Positions 25,415 through 34,770 are shown, numbered from the stretch's first letter. The stretch: DNA of 53,917 nucleotides from an uncultured Hungatella sp. (GCA_947066955.1 CAMTAF010000009.1:1-53917), one strand, 5' to 3'. The notes: a model not told the origin generated them from the letters alone. A program made the numbers and translations.

Positions 25415-27190
25415 TTATTTCCCCTGAATGTAAGCTGCCGCTTCCTGTCCGGAGACCCTGCCGAACACTACGGACTGAGAGTAGCCGCCGCTCTGCCAGG
25501 TTACCTCGCCCGCGCCGTAGAGGCCTTCCACCACGCTGCCGTCCTCGCGGAGGATCTGGGCATGCTCGTTGGCTGCCACGCCGCCTTTTGTCATATGGAC
25601 GGCGGACTCGATCTTGGACGCATAGTAGGGGCCTTCCGGCAGAAGTGCCCGCTCAGGTGTGTGGCCGAACTGGTCTTCCACTCCCTCTTCCGCGTTCTTG
25701 TTGTACTCCTCAATGGTCTTCACAAAGTTCTCTTTGTTGACGCCCATCAAGTCGGCCAGTTCCTCCCAGGTAGCAGCCTCCAGGAACTTCCCGGCCTTTA
25801 CCTGCTTTCTCACGTTGGCGTTGTCCTCTATCTTCTTGGTGTCCACTACCATCCAGGTCACATCCTGGTCAAGGATGGCGGTTCCCATCTCAAGGCCGCC
25901 CAGGCGCTCGTTGACAAATCTCTGCCCATCCCCATTGACGTAGACGCTTCCTGCTCCGCTGTTGGTCAAATCCCTGGAGGGGATCAGGATGGTGGGGATC
26001 ACGCGGATGGTGTCCATGTGCTCCAGCTTAAAGCCGTACTCTTCAAACAGGGGGACGAAATCGCCTGTGGCTCCCATCTGGTTGGAGGTGTTGAGCACCT
26101 CATAGCCGGGAGCGTACTTGGCCAGCAGATCCTTGTTCCAGGAAAATCCGCCTGTGGCAAGGATCACGGCGTCTGCCATGATATTGTATTTCTCGGACTT
26201 GGACTCTACGGTCACTCCCACTACCTTGTCGCCGTCAAAGACCAGTCCCGTGCCCTTGGTGCCGGTGCGAATCTCCACTCCAAGCTTTGCGGCCTGGGCT
26301 TCCATGCCGTCCTGGATGGCCTCGCCCGCGTAGTTGTCTTTATCCTTCATGTGGTTCCTGCCGCCGTAGTTGTAGTCCAACTCCACGCCGAAGCTTCTCA
26401 GCCACGCGTCGATGACAGACTCGCCCTCTGCCCACACCTGGAGGCGCTCCGGCGTGTTGCCGGCGTCCTTCATATCTTCTATAAATTTCTCTACAGAGTC
26501 CTCCACACCGTTGGCTTTCTGGGCCTCGGAGTTGAACACGTCATAGAAGTTTAAGTCAAACTTTCCGTTTCCGCTTAAGATGTCCAGCTTCTCCACAACC
26601 ATAACATCTTCCAGGCCGTTCTCCTTGGCCGTAATGGCTGCCGCCAGACCTGCCGGACCTCCGCCTACGATCACCAGCTGGGTATGTACGTCTTCGCCCT
26701 GAACCTGCTCCACCGCCGGACCCTGGGTAGCAAAGGTGATGTCTCCGAAATCGGTTCCCGCCTCCTTCATGGCCTCAGCCACTGCCGCCTTCACCGCGTA
26801 GGATGTAAAGGTTGCCCCGGTCACGCTGTCCACCTCCGGGCTCTGAGCCTCAAGAATCCTCTCGGTAATAAGCGGAAGGGCACGGTTGAACACCACGGAA
26901 CTCTCGTGGTGGGACACAACCTCGATGTCCTCCATCTTCCCGTCCGTGACAGTGACCTTAAGCTGCAGCTCTCCCCCGAATCCATTTCCGGTGCCCTCAA
27001 AGGTACCGGAGGCCTCCTGAGTTGGAGCCTCGGTCTCTGCTGCCGTGGTAGTCTCCGCTGCCGTGGTAGGAGCCTCGGTTGTCTGGGTTTCCTGAACAGG
27101 GGCCGTGGTAGGAGCCGCCTCCTGTCCCGATGAGCACGCGGTCATAGCCACCGCTGCCGCTGAGCACAGTGCCAGTACTCTTTTTTTCAT
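25415..27190 (-). CDS. Lipoprotein flavin reductase: FMN-binding plus FAD-binding (fumarate/urocanate reductase-like)
   Basis: A 591-residue lipoprotein. The signal ends in MTACSS (lipidation at Cys), followed by a Thr/Ala/Glu-rich linker to about residue 65. The FMN-binding domain follows, with the covalent attachment motif DSVTGATFT near residue 121-129. The FAD_binding_2 domain starts at LVIVGGGPAGLAAAI (near 170) and runs to the end. This layout matches extracytosolic flavocytochrome-like reductases of gut anaerobes that use fumarate, urocanate or similar enoates as electron acceptors. The acceptor cannot be told here, and no flavin transferase (ApbE) is in the window. The ATG at 27190 has GGAGG upstream; the frame to 27232 is unlikely to be used. 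Confidence 0.88.
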   Translation of the reverse strand: MKKRVLALCSAAAVAMTACSSGQEAAPTTAPVQETQTTEAPTTAAETTTAAETEAPTQEASGTFEGTGNGFGGELQLKVTVTDGKMEDIEVVSHHESSVVFNRALPLITERILEAQSPEVDSVTGATFTSYAVKAAVAEAMKEAGTDFGDITFATQGPAVEQVQGEDVHTQLVIVGGGPAGLAAAITAKENGLEDVMVVEKLDILSGNGKFDLNFYDVFNSEAQKANGVEDSVEKFIEDMKDAGNTPERLQVWAEGESVIDAWLRSFGVELDYNYGGRNHMKDKDNYAGEAIQDGMEAQAAKLGVEIRTGTKGTGLVFDGDKVVGVTVESKSEKYNIMADAVILATGGFSWNKDLLAKYAPGYEVLNTSNQMGATGDFVPLFEEYGFKLEHMDTIRVIPTILIPSRDLTNSGAGSVYVNGDGQRFVNERLGGLEMGTAILDQDVTWMVVDTKKIEDNANVRKQVKAGKFLEAATWEELADLMGVNKENFVKTIEEYNKNAEEGVEDQFGHTPERALLPEGPYYASKIESAVHMTKGGVAANEHAQILREDGSVVEGLYGAGEVTWQSGGYSQSVVFGRVSGQEAAAYIQGK

Positions 27191-27380
27191 CTTTTCCTCC
27201 ATTCTGCGCCGTCTCCCGGCGCTGTCAGGCATGGATGAGATCTCCCTTATCTCGCCAGCCTTTGTTGATTTTGGCGCATCGTTATTAGTTTAACGAGCTG
27301 TTTTTATTTTACCCTGCCGCCATTCATTTGTCAACAAAATACTTTCGAATCTTCAGCATTTTCTTTATAAAGTAAAGTTT

Positions 27381-28760
27381 CTACACAGCCAGGTTCCGAA
27401 GCCACTTCTTCTTCCTATACCTGATATATCCGATAACGGCCTTGTACACTTCCTCCAGCATAACCATCCCGTACACGATGTGGATGGGCTTCTTCATCAC
27501 CAGGCCCCCGATAAACGCCAGGGGGATCCCGATGAACCACACGCCGCTGGTGTCGATGAACAGACACATGGCCGTGTCGCCGCCGCTGCGCAGCACGCCC
27601 ACCACATTGACGTAATTGAACATCTTAAAGGGCGTAAACAGACAGAAGACCAGGATGCAACGGCTCACGGACAGAGCCACCTCGTCGCTGATCCCGGGCT
27701 GGTACAGGGAGATGAACTTCCATCTCATGCCGGCGCACAGCAGGGCCGTGGTCACGGTCACTAAAAACTGGAGGATAAAGAAATTCCTGGCATAGACTTC
27801 CGCCCTCTTTAACTGCCCGGCGCCCATCTCATTGCCCAGGATCACCGCCGTGGCGGCGCTTAAGCCCTGGAACAGCACCACCATCACATCCTGTATGGTG
27901 GTGGCGATGGTGATGGCGGCCACGGCGTCATCCCCCATCCTCCCGTAAGCCATGGAGTACACCGTGGTGCCCAGGCCCCAGACAAACTCATTGACAATCA
28001 CCGGAAAGGCGGTGAGGAAAAATTTTCTTAAAAATTCTCCCGACCACCCAAACAGCTCTCTTACAGGGCAGGCCAAGGGCGTCCCCATCAAGTATACAAC
28101 ACACATGATGCACACCATCTCCACCACCCTGGCGATGAGGGTGGCAAGGGCCGCGCCTGCCACTCCCATGGCAGGCGCGCCCAGTTTCCCGAAGATCAGG
28201 ATATAGTTAAAACAGATATTTACCAGGATAGCCACACAGCTGATAATCACCGGCTCTTTTACCCGGTTCACTGCCCTGAGCATGGCCACGTAGGTGTTGG
28301 TCAGAGCCGTGCAGGGGTAGGACAGGGCCGCTATGGCCAGGTAGGCCGCCCCCATGCGGATGCTGGCCTCGCTGGTGGTGAAGATCCGCATCATCATCTC
28401 CGGTTTTACGCAGGCCGGAACCATAAAGATCACAGCAGCGGCCACTGCCAGGGTCAGGGCCACCCCCAGGACCCGCCTGATATTTTTCACGTCTTTATTT
28501 CCCCAATACTGGGCTGCCAGAACGCCGGAACCGCTGTTAACCCCGAATACCAGAAGGGTGAACACAAAAAAAACCTTGTTGGCAAGCCCCACAGAGGCAA
28601 TGGCTGTGGCCCCCAGGCTGCCGATCATCAAGTTGTCCACCAGATTTACCACAGTGTTGAGCATTCCCTGCATGGCCACGGGGAGGGCGATCATCACTGT
28701 CTTTTTCAAAAATCCCGTATCCCGCAGCATTTCTTTTGTATCTCGCAATATTCCTGTCAT
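27381..28760 (-). CDS. MATE family efflux transporter
   Basis: A 459-residue protein with about twelve membrane helices. VMIALPVAMQGMLNTVVNLV near residue 22-41 and MIGSLGATAIASVGLANKV near 46-64 are MatE features, with the equivalent VILGNEMGAGQLKRAEVYAR in the second half. It differs in sequence from the MATE at 10111, so it is a separate subfamily rather than a recent duplicate. Substrate unknown. It begins 12 bp after the CNNM/CorC gene, so the two may be cotranscribed. Confidence 0.92.
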   Translation of the reverse strand: MTGILRDTKEMLRDTGFLKKTVMIALPVAMQGMLNTVVNLVDNLMIGSLGATAIASVGLANKVFFVFTLLVFGVNSGSGVLAAQYWGNKDVKNIRRVLGVALTLAVAAAVIFMVPACVKPEMMMRIFTTSEASIRMGAAYLAIAALSYPCTALTNTYVAMLRAVNRVKEPVIISCVAILVNICFNYILIFGKLGAPAMGVAGAALATLIARVVEMVCIMCVVYLMGTPLACPVRELFGWSGEFLRKFFLTAFPVIVNEFVWGLGTTVYSMAYGRMGDDAVAAITIATTIQDVMVVLFQGLSAATAVILGNEMGAGQLKRAEVYARNFFILQFLVTVTTALLCAGMRWKFISLYQPGISDEVALSVSRCILVFCLFTPFKMFNYVNVVGVLRSGGDTAMCLFIDTSGVWFIGIPLAFIGGLVMKKPIHIVYGMVMLEEVYKAVIGYIRYRKKKWLRNLAV

Positions 28761-28772
28761 TTTCCGTCCTCT

Positions 28773-30119
28773 TTACGTCTCTGTGTTCTCCGCGGGGAGA
28801 GCCACGGCCCTCACCAGCTGGATCATCTTGTTCTCCACCTTGAGGATCTTAAAGAGATATCCTTTATATTCCACCTCCGAATCCTCATCTTCCCTTGGAA
28901 TCCGGTTCAGCTTGGAGATCAGGAAACCGTTGATAGTGTCGTAGGCATCCTTTTCTTCTTCAGAAAATTCAATCTCCAGGGCCTGGGCGGCCTCTGACAG
29001 AGGGGTCATGCCATTTAAGAGAAATCCGTCCTCCTGGACAGAGATGAACTCTTCCTCCGCGTCGTACTCGTCCAGGATATTTCCCACGATCTCCTCTAAG
29101 ATGTCCTCCATGGTTAGGAGCCCCGCCGTCTGGCCGTACTCATCCACCACGATCTCCATGTGAATCTTCTGGGACTGCATCTCCCGAAACAAGGTATCAA
29201 TATTCCTGGTCTCCGGTATAAAATGGGCCTCCCGCAGCAGGCCTGGTATCTGCCCTATGGGTTTGTCTTTCCACTCCTGTCCCTCGCCGTAGATCACCGC
29301 GTCTCTCATATGTAGGATGCCGATGATGTGATCCGTATCGTTCTCATATACCGGATACCGGGAATTCTTTCCCTCCCCGAGAATGAACCTGATGGAGTCC
29401 GAGAGGGTCTCGGAGGCGCTTAAGGACACCACATTGGTCCTGTGGGTCATAATGTCTTTGGCCTCCTTGTCATTGAGCTCAAAGATGTTGGTGATCATCT
29501 CCGCCTCCTTGGCTTCCAGAACCCCCTGCTCATGTCCCTCATTGACCATGGACATGATTTCCTCCTCCGTCACATTGTCCTCCCTGGCGTTCATGTCAAC
29601 TCCGCAGAGCTTCAGAACCCCAAAGGACAGGCCTGACACCAGCCAGATAAACGGAATCAGGGGCACGATCAGGGCGCTGATCAGCGGAAGGAGCCTGTAA
29701 CTCCACTTCTTTGGCTCCCTCGCGCCGCACTGCTTGGGGATGATTGTCCCGAAGGACACAACGCACACCAGGATCAAGACCCCTATGAGCAGGATACTGA
29801 CCACCTTAAGCACAGAGCCTTCTAAAACCCTGGTCTGCCAGATGGCAGCCTCCAGCCTCTGGCTCCACTTCTTTAAAATATAGGCACCCATAACCATGCC
29901 TATGGTATTGCTGACAATCTGTGTGGAATCGATCAATCTGGCCGGGCTGTTTACAAACCGCAGAAGCTTTCCGGCCTTCTCATCGCCAAGCTCCGCCTCC
30001 CTCTCCAGATTGCTCTCATTGATGTTCCGTATGGCAGAACCAAATCCGTAAAAAGCAGCCTCCAGCAGCACAAATCCAAAAAACAGCAGAAAACTAAAAG
30101 GCCAATACCCGTCGTCCAT
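28773..30119 (-). CDS. CNNM/CorC (hemolysin-type) membrane protein with CBS domains
   Basis: A 448-residue protein. Residues about 1-190 form the DUF21/CNNM membrane domain (FLLFFGFVLLEAAFYGFGSA and three further hydrophobic segments). TNIFELNDKEAKDIMTHRTN near 210-229 starts the CBS pair, and MSQ-type ETRNIDTLFREMQSQKIHME the second CBS. The C-terminal CorC_HlyC domain is present (FLLNGMTPLSEAAQALEIEF). Homologs are Mg2+/Co2+ efflux or Mg homeostasis proteins; hemolysin is a historical label. Length is normal. Confidence 0.9.
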   Translation of the reverse strand: MDDGYWPFSFLLFFGFVLLEAAFYGFGSAIRNINESNLEREAELGDEKAGKLLRFVNSPARLIDSTQIVSNTIGMVMGAYILKKWSQRLEAAIWQTRVLEGSVLKVVSILLIGVLILVCVVSFGTIIPKQCGAREPKKWSYRLLPLISALIVPLIPFIWLVSGLSFGVLKLCGVDMNAREDNVTEEEIMSMVNEGHEQGVLEAKEAEMITNIFELNDKEAKDIMTHRTNVVSLSASETLSDSIRFILGEGKNSRYPVYENDTDHIIGILHMRDAVIYGEGQEWKDKPIGQIPGLLREAHFIPETRNIDTLFREMQSQKIHMEIVVDEYGQTAGLLTMEDILEEIVGNILDEYDAEEEFISVQEDGFLLNGMTPLSEAAQALEIEFSEEEKDAYDTINGFLISKLNRIPREDEDSEVEYKGYLFKILKVENKMIQLVRAVALPAENTET

Positions 30120-30187
30120 GAATCTTTTATAACTCTCCTTCTTTCGTATGATCTTTATCCCATTAATGGCAAACTATCAATAGCAGG

Positions 30188-30535
30188 CTATGTAGGCAGC
30201 TCCAGGCTGACCATCAGGGCATAGTCCACCTTCTTTTGCAGGTCCTCGTCAATGTGGCAGATCCTCTCCCTCAGTCTCTGCTTGTCAATGGTCCGAAGCT
30301 GCTCAAGCAGGATTACGGAATCCTTCACAATATCGCATTTCCTGGCTTCCAGCTCCACATGGGTGGGAAGCTTGGCTTTGTTCATCTTTGATGTGATGGC
30401 CGCGCAGATCACCGTAGGACTGTGCCTGTTTCCCACATCGTTCTGGATGATCAGCACCGGCCGCACCCCTCCCTGCTCGGAACCCACCACAGGCCTCAAG
30501 TCCGCATAATAAATATCTCCTCGTCTTATAATCAC
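30188..30535 (-). CDS. mazF: MazF/PemK-family endoribonuclease toxin
   Basis: About 115 residues, closely similar to Bacillus EndoA (NdoA). [39 protein letters not shown] and [20 protein letters not shown] cover the conserved family blocks, including the catalytic Arg and Thr. It cleaves single-stranded mRNA. GTG at 30535 is chosen because GGAG lies 9 nt upstream and homologs start at IIRRGD; an in-frame TTG at 30553 is less likely. It follows alr, as in Bacillus, but no mazE-like antitoxin lies between the two genes. Confidence 0.92.
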   Translation of the reverse strand: MIIRRGDIYYADLRPVVGSEQGGVRPVLIIQNDVGNRHSPTVICAAITSKMNKAKLPTHVELEARKCDIVKDSVILLEQLRTIDKQRLRERICHIDEDLQKKVDYALMVSLELPT

Positions 30536-30660
30536 GTCTTCACTCTCCGTCAATCAAGTTCTTACCTGTAGTATTAACCTGTTTGCGGCGGCATATTCAT
30601 GCTGCTTGTGATTATTCTATTCCAGCATATGCGGTTCCTGTGCCTGACCTCCCTTGATTT

Positions 30661-31842
30661 CTATCTGAAATCATCGTAGGGATCGTCAAAATAATCCTTT
30701 TTCCCCACAATCTTCCCGCCTCTTAGGTAGACCCTGGGAACACGTTTTCCGATATCGCAGATAATCTCATAGTGGAAGCCTCCTCCCAGCCGGGCCAGCT
30801 CCTCCACCGTGATCTCCTCCCCGCCGTCCTTTCCGATGAGGGTCACTAAGTCGTCCTCCTCCGCGTCCGGGATCGCCGTCACATCCACCATCAGCTGGTC
30901 CATGCACACCCGCCCTAAGATGGGGGCGCTCTTCCCCCTGATCAGAACCCGTCCCTTGCCGGACAGGCTTCTGGGGTAGCCGTCACCGTAGCCCACGGGG
31001 ATGGTGGCCACGGTCAGCGGGCGGTCTGCCACAAAGGTTCCCCCGTAGCTCACCGCTGTTCCCGGATCAATGGTCTTTATGTAGGTGATGTAGCTCTTTA
31101 ACTCCATAGCCGGATGCAGGATCACCCTATCCTTTTCCACCTCATCAGAGGGATACAGGCCGTAGATAGAGATCCCCGCCCGCACCATGTCGCAGTTTGC
31201 CTCCCTCATGTCCACGATGCCGGCGCTGTTGGAAATGTGCTTTACGGGGATTTTGACCCCCCGCTGTTCAAGCATGCTTATAAAATCCAGATATTCTTTT
31301 AACTGCCTTCTGGCAGAGGTTTTGTCCGTCTCATCCGCTTTCGCGAAATGGGTGAAAATGCCTTCCACCTGGATCCCTTTCATGGAACTGATCCTGGCTG
31401 CCAGATCCGCTGACTCTTCACAGACTTTCAGCCCGATGCGGCTCATGCCGGTGTCCAGAGCCAGGTGCACCAACGCGGTCTTTCCCATGCCGGCCGCGGT
31501 CTTTGAAAGGGCTAAGGCCTGTTTTTCCTGAAACACAGCGGAGCGGATCTCATGCTCAATCAGTTCCTCATAGCGGCTCTGGTGAGTGACACCCAGGATC
31601 AAGATCGGCTTTTTGATGCCGTGGCGCCTCAAATTCAGCGCCTCATCGATCGTTGCCACTGCATAGGAGCTCACATAGGGGTCAATGACCTTTGCCACCG
31701 GCACCGCCCCGTGGCCGTAGCCATCCGTCTTCACAACCCCCATCATGGCCACGCCCTCTTTTAAGTTGCCTGCCATGGCTCTCATATTGTTCTCTACCGC
31801 ATCTAAATCTACGGCGGCGTAAACTCTTTCATATGGTCTCAT
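30661..31842 (-). CDS. alr: Alanine racemase
   Basis: A 393-residue PLP enzyme converting L-alanine to D-alanine for peptidoglycan. MGVVKTDGYGHGAVPVAKVI carries the PLP lysine near residue 39. GMSRIGLK and the C-terminal domain with SYGGTFVADRPLTVATIPVG, VGYGDGYPRSLSGKG and GRVCMDQLMVDV are the other conserved blocks, including the catalytic Tyr. Length is normal. GGAGG lies about 10 nt before the ATG. It is in the rex-acpS-nnr-alr-mazF series, separated from nnr by the 86-bp tandem repeat. Confidence 0.95.
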   Translation of the reverse strand: MRPYERVYAAVDLDAVENNMRAMAGNLKEGVAMMGVVKTDGYGHGAVPVAKVIDPYVSSYAVATIDEALNLRRHGIKKPILILGVTHQSRYEELIEHEIRSAVFQEKQALALSKTAAGMGKTALVHLALDTGMSRIGLKVCEESADLAARISSMKGIQVEGIFTHFAKADETDKTSARRQLKEYLDFISMLEQRGVKIPVKHISNSAGIVDMREANCDMVRAGISIYGLYPSDEVEKDRVILHPAMELKSYITYIKTIDPGTAVSYGGTFVADRPLTVATIPVGYGDGYPRSLSGKGRVLIRGKSAPILGRVCMDQLMVDVTAIPDAEEDDLVTLIGKDGGEEITVEELARLGGGFHYEIICDIGKRVPRVYLRGGKIVGKKDYFDDPYDDFR

Positions 31843-31860
31843 CTCTCATCTACCTCCCTG

Positions 31861-32032
31861 CTTTGTGGTATCGGCACGCGACGCTTCGCGTCACCTGCCA
31901 GATCGTCGGAAGGCATCCTAGAAACGCTTGCGCGTTTACCTTCCTCCTTTGTGGTATCGGCACGCGACGCTTCGCGTCACCTGCCAGGTCGTCGGAAGGC
32001 ATCCTAGAAACGCTTGCGCGTTTGCCTTCCTC
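31861..32032. repeat. 86-bp tandem duplication with internal hairpins
   Basis: Two head-to-tail units (31861-31946 and 31947-32032) differ at two positions. Each contains GACGCTTCGCGTC- and AAACGCTTGCGCGTTT-type palindromes, so each transcript unit can fold into two hairpins. The right unit overlaps the 3' end of nnr and supplies its stop codon (32004-32006). The arrangement resembles a REP/BIME-like intergenic element that spread into a coding end. Confidence 0.9.
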
Positions 32033-33626
32033 CTTCATCCAGTCTGTCAGCAAGTTCTCTGGCAAGCATGGAACCGGAACCGTGATCTTTTCGGTACCGG
32101 TCGCCTGCCAGGCCGTGGACATACACCGCTGTCACGGCCCCGTCAAAGGGCTCCATCTTCTGGGCCAGAAGCCCTGCCACCGTGCCGGCCAGAACATCGC
32201 CGGATCCTGCCTTGGCCATGCAGCTGTTGCCGCTGGAATTGACATAGCACTGGCCCTCCCTGTTGGACACCACGGTAGCCGCGTCCTTGAGCACGCACAC
32301 AATCCCGTGCCCCACGCTGTACTCCATGGCGGTTTTGGGAACATCTTTCTGGATCTCCCCGATGGTCTTTCCCGCAAGCCTGGCCATCTCCCCAAGATGA
32401 GGGGTGATCACGATATTTTCCGTATAGTATTGTTCTAAATAAGGGTGATCCGCAATGGCATTGAGGGCGTCCGCATCCAGGACAATGGGCACATAGGCGC
32501 TGGTGAGGACTGACCGGATCAGAAGCTCCACGTAGGGCTCCCGTCCCAGCCCCGGGCCCGCAGCGATCACATCGGCCCAGGCGCACTCTCTCCCGATCCT
32601 CTCCTCCCAGGCGTCGCTCCCTTCCTCCTCCAAGCTGCCGCCGGGCTCCCCGGCTCTGTCTTCTGATTCATCCCCTGGTCTGGCCTCAATGCCGGCTCTC
32701 TCCCCCAGCCGTCCGCCGGTGAGCACCTCCGGCTTGTAGACAGAGACGATGGCCTCGGGAAGCTGCTGCTGTAAGATCTGTCTGTTTTCTTCCACTGTCA
32801 GGATCTTCACAAGCCCCGCTCCCATGCGGTAAGCGGCCAGGGCCGTCAGATACGCGGCTCCGCTCATGCCGGGGCTTCCGGCGATCACCAGAACTTTTCC
32901 AAATGTCCCCTTGTTGCTGTAGGCGGGACGAGGGGGCAAGCCCTTTAAGTCCTCTTTCTCGAAAGTCCAGGCAAAAGGCCGGGCCTTCTCATAGCTGATC
33001 TTGGGAAATCCGATGTCCTCGATCACCAGCTTCCCGCAGTACTCCCTGCCTGGATACAGGGCGGTCCCCAGCTTCTGACAGCCAAAGGTGACGGTCACAT
33101 CCGCTTTTAACGCGGTTCCCATGACCTGCCCCGTGGCGCTGTCTATGCCTGAGGGGATATCCACTGCCACCACTGCCGCATGGTCCATGGCGCCTGATGT
33201 GTCGAGGATCTCTTTGTATTCCCCCTCCACGTCTCTGGCCAGCCCGACGCCTAAGAGGCCGTCTATGATCAGATCGCAGCGTCCGGGGATGAAATCCTTC
33301 CACTCCACGGCGGATAGGCCAAGACGGTCCGCGATCTCCAGCTGGGTGTGAAACTCCTTTGTTCCCCGCTCCCGGTTTCCCGCGATGATAATGGTCACCC
33401 TGTATCCCTCCAGAGCCAGCATCCTGGCCGCCGCCACGGCGTCCGCCCCGTTGTTCCCGGTGCCGCACACTGCCCAGATGCTGTCTGTCTTCTTTACAAG
33501 CTTCCCTGCCTCCCTGGCCACCGCCATGGCGGCCCGCTCCATGAGCACCAGGGATGGGATCCCTATGGACTCCATGGTATACCGGTCCACTTCCTTCATC
33601 TGCTCGCCTGTCATCAGATATCTCAT
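32004..33626 (-). CDS. nnr: Bifunctional NAD(P)H-hydrate epimerase / ADP-dependent dehydratase
   Basis: A 540-residue fusion that repairs hydrated NAD(P)H. The N-terminal YjeF_N epimerase domain (residues about 1-215) has DRYTMESIGIPSLVLMERAA, CGTGNNGADAVAAARML and GLLGVGLARDV. The C-terminal carbohydrate-kinase-like dehydratase (from about 230) has GKVLVIAGSPGMSGAAYLTA, PIVLDADALNAIAD, ITPHLGEMARL and AKAGSGDVLAGTVAG. A Glu/Gly/Arg-rich insert of about 45 residues (GERAGIEARPGDESEDRAGE onward) interrupts the second domain and is probably a surface loop. The last residues (GRQTRKRF) and the stop come from the 86-bp repeat. The ATG overlaps the acpS stop (ATGA). Confidence 0.93.
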   Translation of the reverse strand: MRYLMTGEQMKEVDRYTMESIGIPSLVLMERAAMAVAREAGKLVKKTDSIWAVCGTGNNGADAVAAARMLALEGYRVTIIIAGNRERGTKEFHTQLEIADRLGLSAVEWKDFIPGRCDLIIDGLLGVGLARDVEGEYKEILDTSGAMDHAAVVAVDIPSGIDSATGQVMGTALKADVTVTFGCQKLGTALYPGREYCGKLVIEDIGFPKISYEKARPFAWTFEKEDLKGLPPRPAYSNKGTFGKVLVIAGSPGMSGAAYLTALAAYRMGAGLVKILTVEENRQILQQQLPEAIVSVYKPEVLTGGRLGERAGIEARPGDESEDRAGEPGGSLEEEGSDAWEERIGRECAWADVIAAGPGLGREPYVELLIRSVLTSAYVPIVLDADALNAIADHPYLEQYYTENIVITPHLGEMARLAGKTIGEIQKDVPKTAMEYSVGHGIVCVLKDAATVVSNREGQCYVNSSGNSCMAKAGSGDVLAGTVAGLLAQKMEPFDGAVTAVYVHGLAGDRYRKDHGSGSMLARELADRLDEGGRQTRKRF

Positions 33627-33991
33627 GTCCTGTCCCCCTCCGCCACGGCAAATGCCGCCGCATATTCTTTTGTGTTGGTGATGGACACATGGAACCGGGC
33701 GATGTTTCTCTCCCTGGCTTTCTCCATGGCTCCCCCGTAGACTCTCACAAAAGGCTTTCCCAGCTCATCACGGAGCACCTCGATGTCTGCCGGGCCAAAG
33801 CCCAGGAAGCCTGTGCCAAGGGATTTGGCCACAGCCTCCTTGACAGCAAAATTGCCAGCAAGCCTGGAGATGCTTTTCCCCGCCTGCCGGCACTCCTCTG
33901 CCGTGTAGATCCGTGCCAGAAAAGCCTGCTTTTGGCAGGCCTTCCCCACACGGGCAATTTCGATCATGTCTGTTCCGATTCCCACTATCAT
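33623..33991 (-). CDS. acpS: Holo-[acyl-carrier-protein] synthase
   Basis: A 122-residue AcpS. MIVGIGTDMIEIARVGKACQ carries the Mg-binding Asp8. GRLAGNFAVKEAVAKSLGTG (ISRLAGNFAVKEAVAKSLG) carries the conserved Glu (VKEA), and HVSITNTKEYAAAFAVAE is the C-terminal block. It transfers phosphopantetheine to acyl carrier protein. Homologs start at MIVGIG, so 33991 is used rather than the open frame to 34081. Both ends overlap neighbours by 4 bp (ATGA with rex upstream and nnr downstream), giving tight translational coupling. The ribosome site (GGAAAG) is weak, in line with coupling. Confidence 0.94.
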   Translation of the reverse strand: MIVGIGTDMIEIARVGKACQKQAFLARIYTAEECRQAGKSISRLAGNFAVKEAVAKSLGTGFLGFGPADIEVLRDELGKPFVRVYGGAMEKARERNIARFHVSITNTKEYAAAFAVAEGDRT

Positions 33992-34701
33992 GTCTGCGCG
34001 TTTCTTTCCGGCTTCTCTTTCTTTAAAGCCTTTTCTTCTTCTATTTTTTCCTTCTGCGCTTTCTGGTCCTGCATACTGCATACCCGGTAAGAAAGACGCA
34101 TCAGGCTCTCTGACAGATGGACGTTCTCCACCACCACATCGTCCGGGACCACAAGATCCGTGTGGGCAAAATTCCAGATGGCCTTGATCCCCGCCGCCAC
34201 CAGCCGGTCCGCGATCTCCGGCGCCTTGGTCTTCGGTATGGTCAGAGCCGCGATCTGCACTTCATTGTCCACAATAAATTTCTCCAGCTCCTCCACTCCC
34301 AGGATCTCCACGCCTCTCACCACCCGGCCGATGAGGCGCGGGTTGATGTCGAACATTCCCTTGATGATAAATCCCCGCCGCTCAAAATTGGCATAATTGG
34401 CGATGGCCTGCCCCAGATTCCCTGCTCCGATGATGATCAGGTTGTGCTGTCGGTCAACGCCCATGATCTTGGCGATCTCTGTGTACAAATACTTTACATT
34501 ATATCCATAACCCTGCTGCCCGAACCCCCCGAAATTGTTCAGATCCTGCCGGATCTGGGATGCCGTCACATGCATCCTCTGACTCAGGTCATTGGACGAG
34601 ATGCGTTCTACGCCTTCCTCCATCAACTCTCCCAGATGTCTGTAATACCTTGGCAGTCTGGCGATCACTGCTTTTGAGATTGGCTTATATTCCACGCCCA
34701 T
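33988..34701 (-). CDS. rex: Redox-sensing transcriptional repressor Rex
   Basis: A 237-residue Rex. The N-terminal winged helix is PISKAVIARLPRYYRHLGEL followed by ISSNDLSQRMHVTASQIRQD and LNNFGGFGQQGYGYNV. The Rossmann domain has NLIIIGAGNLGQAIANYANF. Rex senses the NADH/NAD ratio and represses fermentation genes. The C-terminus is extended by about 25 charged residues (KAQKEKIEEEKALKKEKPER), longer than usual. It is the first gene of the rex-acpS-nnr-alr-mazF series. No Rex operator (TTGTGAAA-type palindrome) was recognised in its own promoter. Confidence 0.95.
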   Translation of the reverse strand: MGVEYKPISKAVIARLPRYYRHLGELMEEGVERISSNDLSQRMHVTASQIRQDLNNFGGFGQQGYGYNVKYLYTEIAKIMGVDRQHNLIIIGAGNLGQAIANYANFERRGFIIKGMFDINPRLIGRVVRGVEILGVEELEKFIVDNEVQIAALTIPKTKAPEIADRLVAAGIKAIWNFAHTDLVVPDDVVVENVHLSESLMRLSYRVCSMQDQKAQKEKIEEEKALKKEKPERNAQT

Positions 34702-34741
34702 ATTCCTCTTTTCTATCTATGTTCTATCTATGCTAAGAAGT

Positions 34742-34770
34742 ATTATACTAAGATGCCAATTTAATGTCAA
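34742..34770 (-). promoter_or_regulatory. Consensus promoter of the rex operon
   Basis: On the minus strand TTGACA (34770-34765) and TATAAT (34747-34742) are 17 bp apart, 41 bp before the rex start codon. This matches sigma-A consensus fully. Confidence 0.92.
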
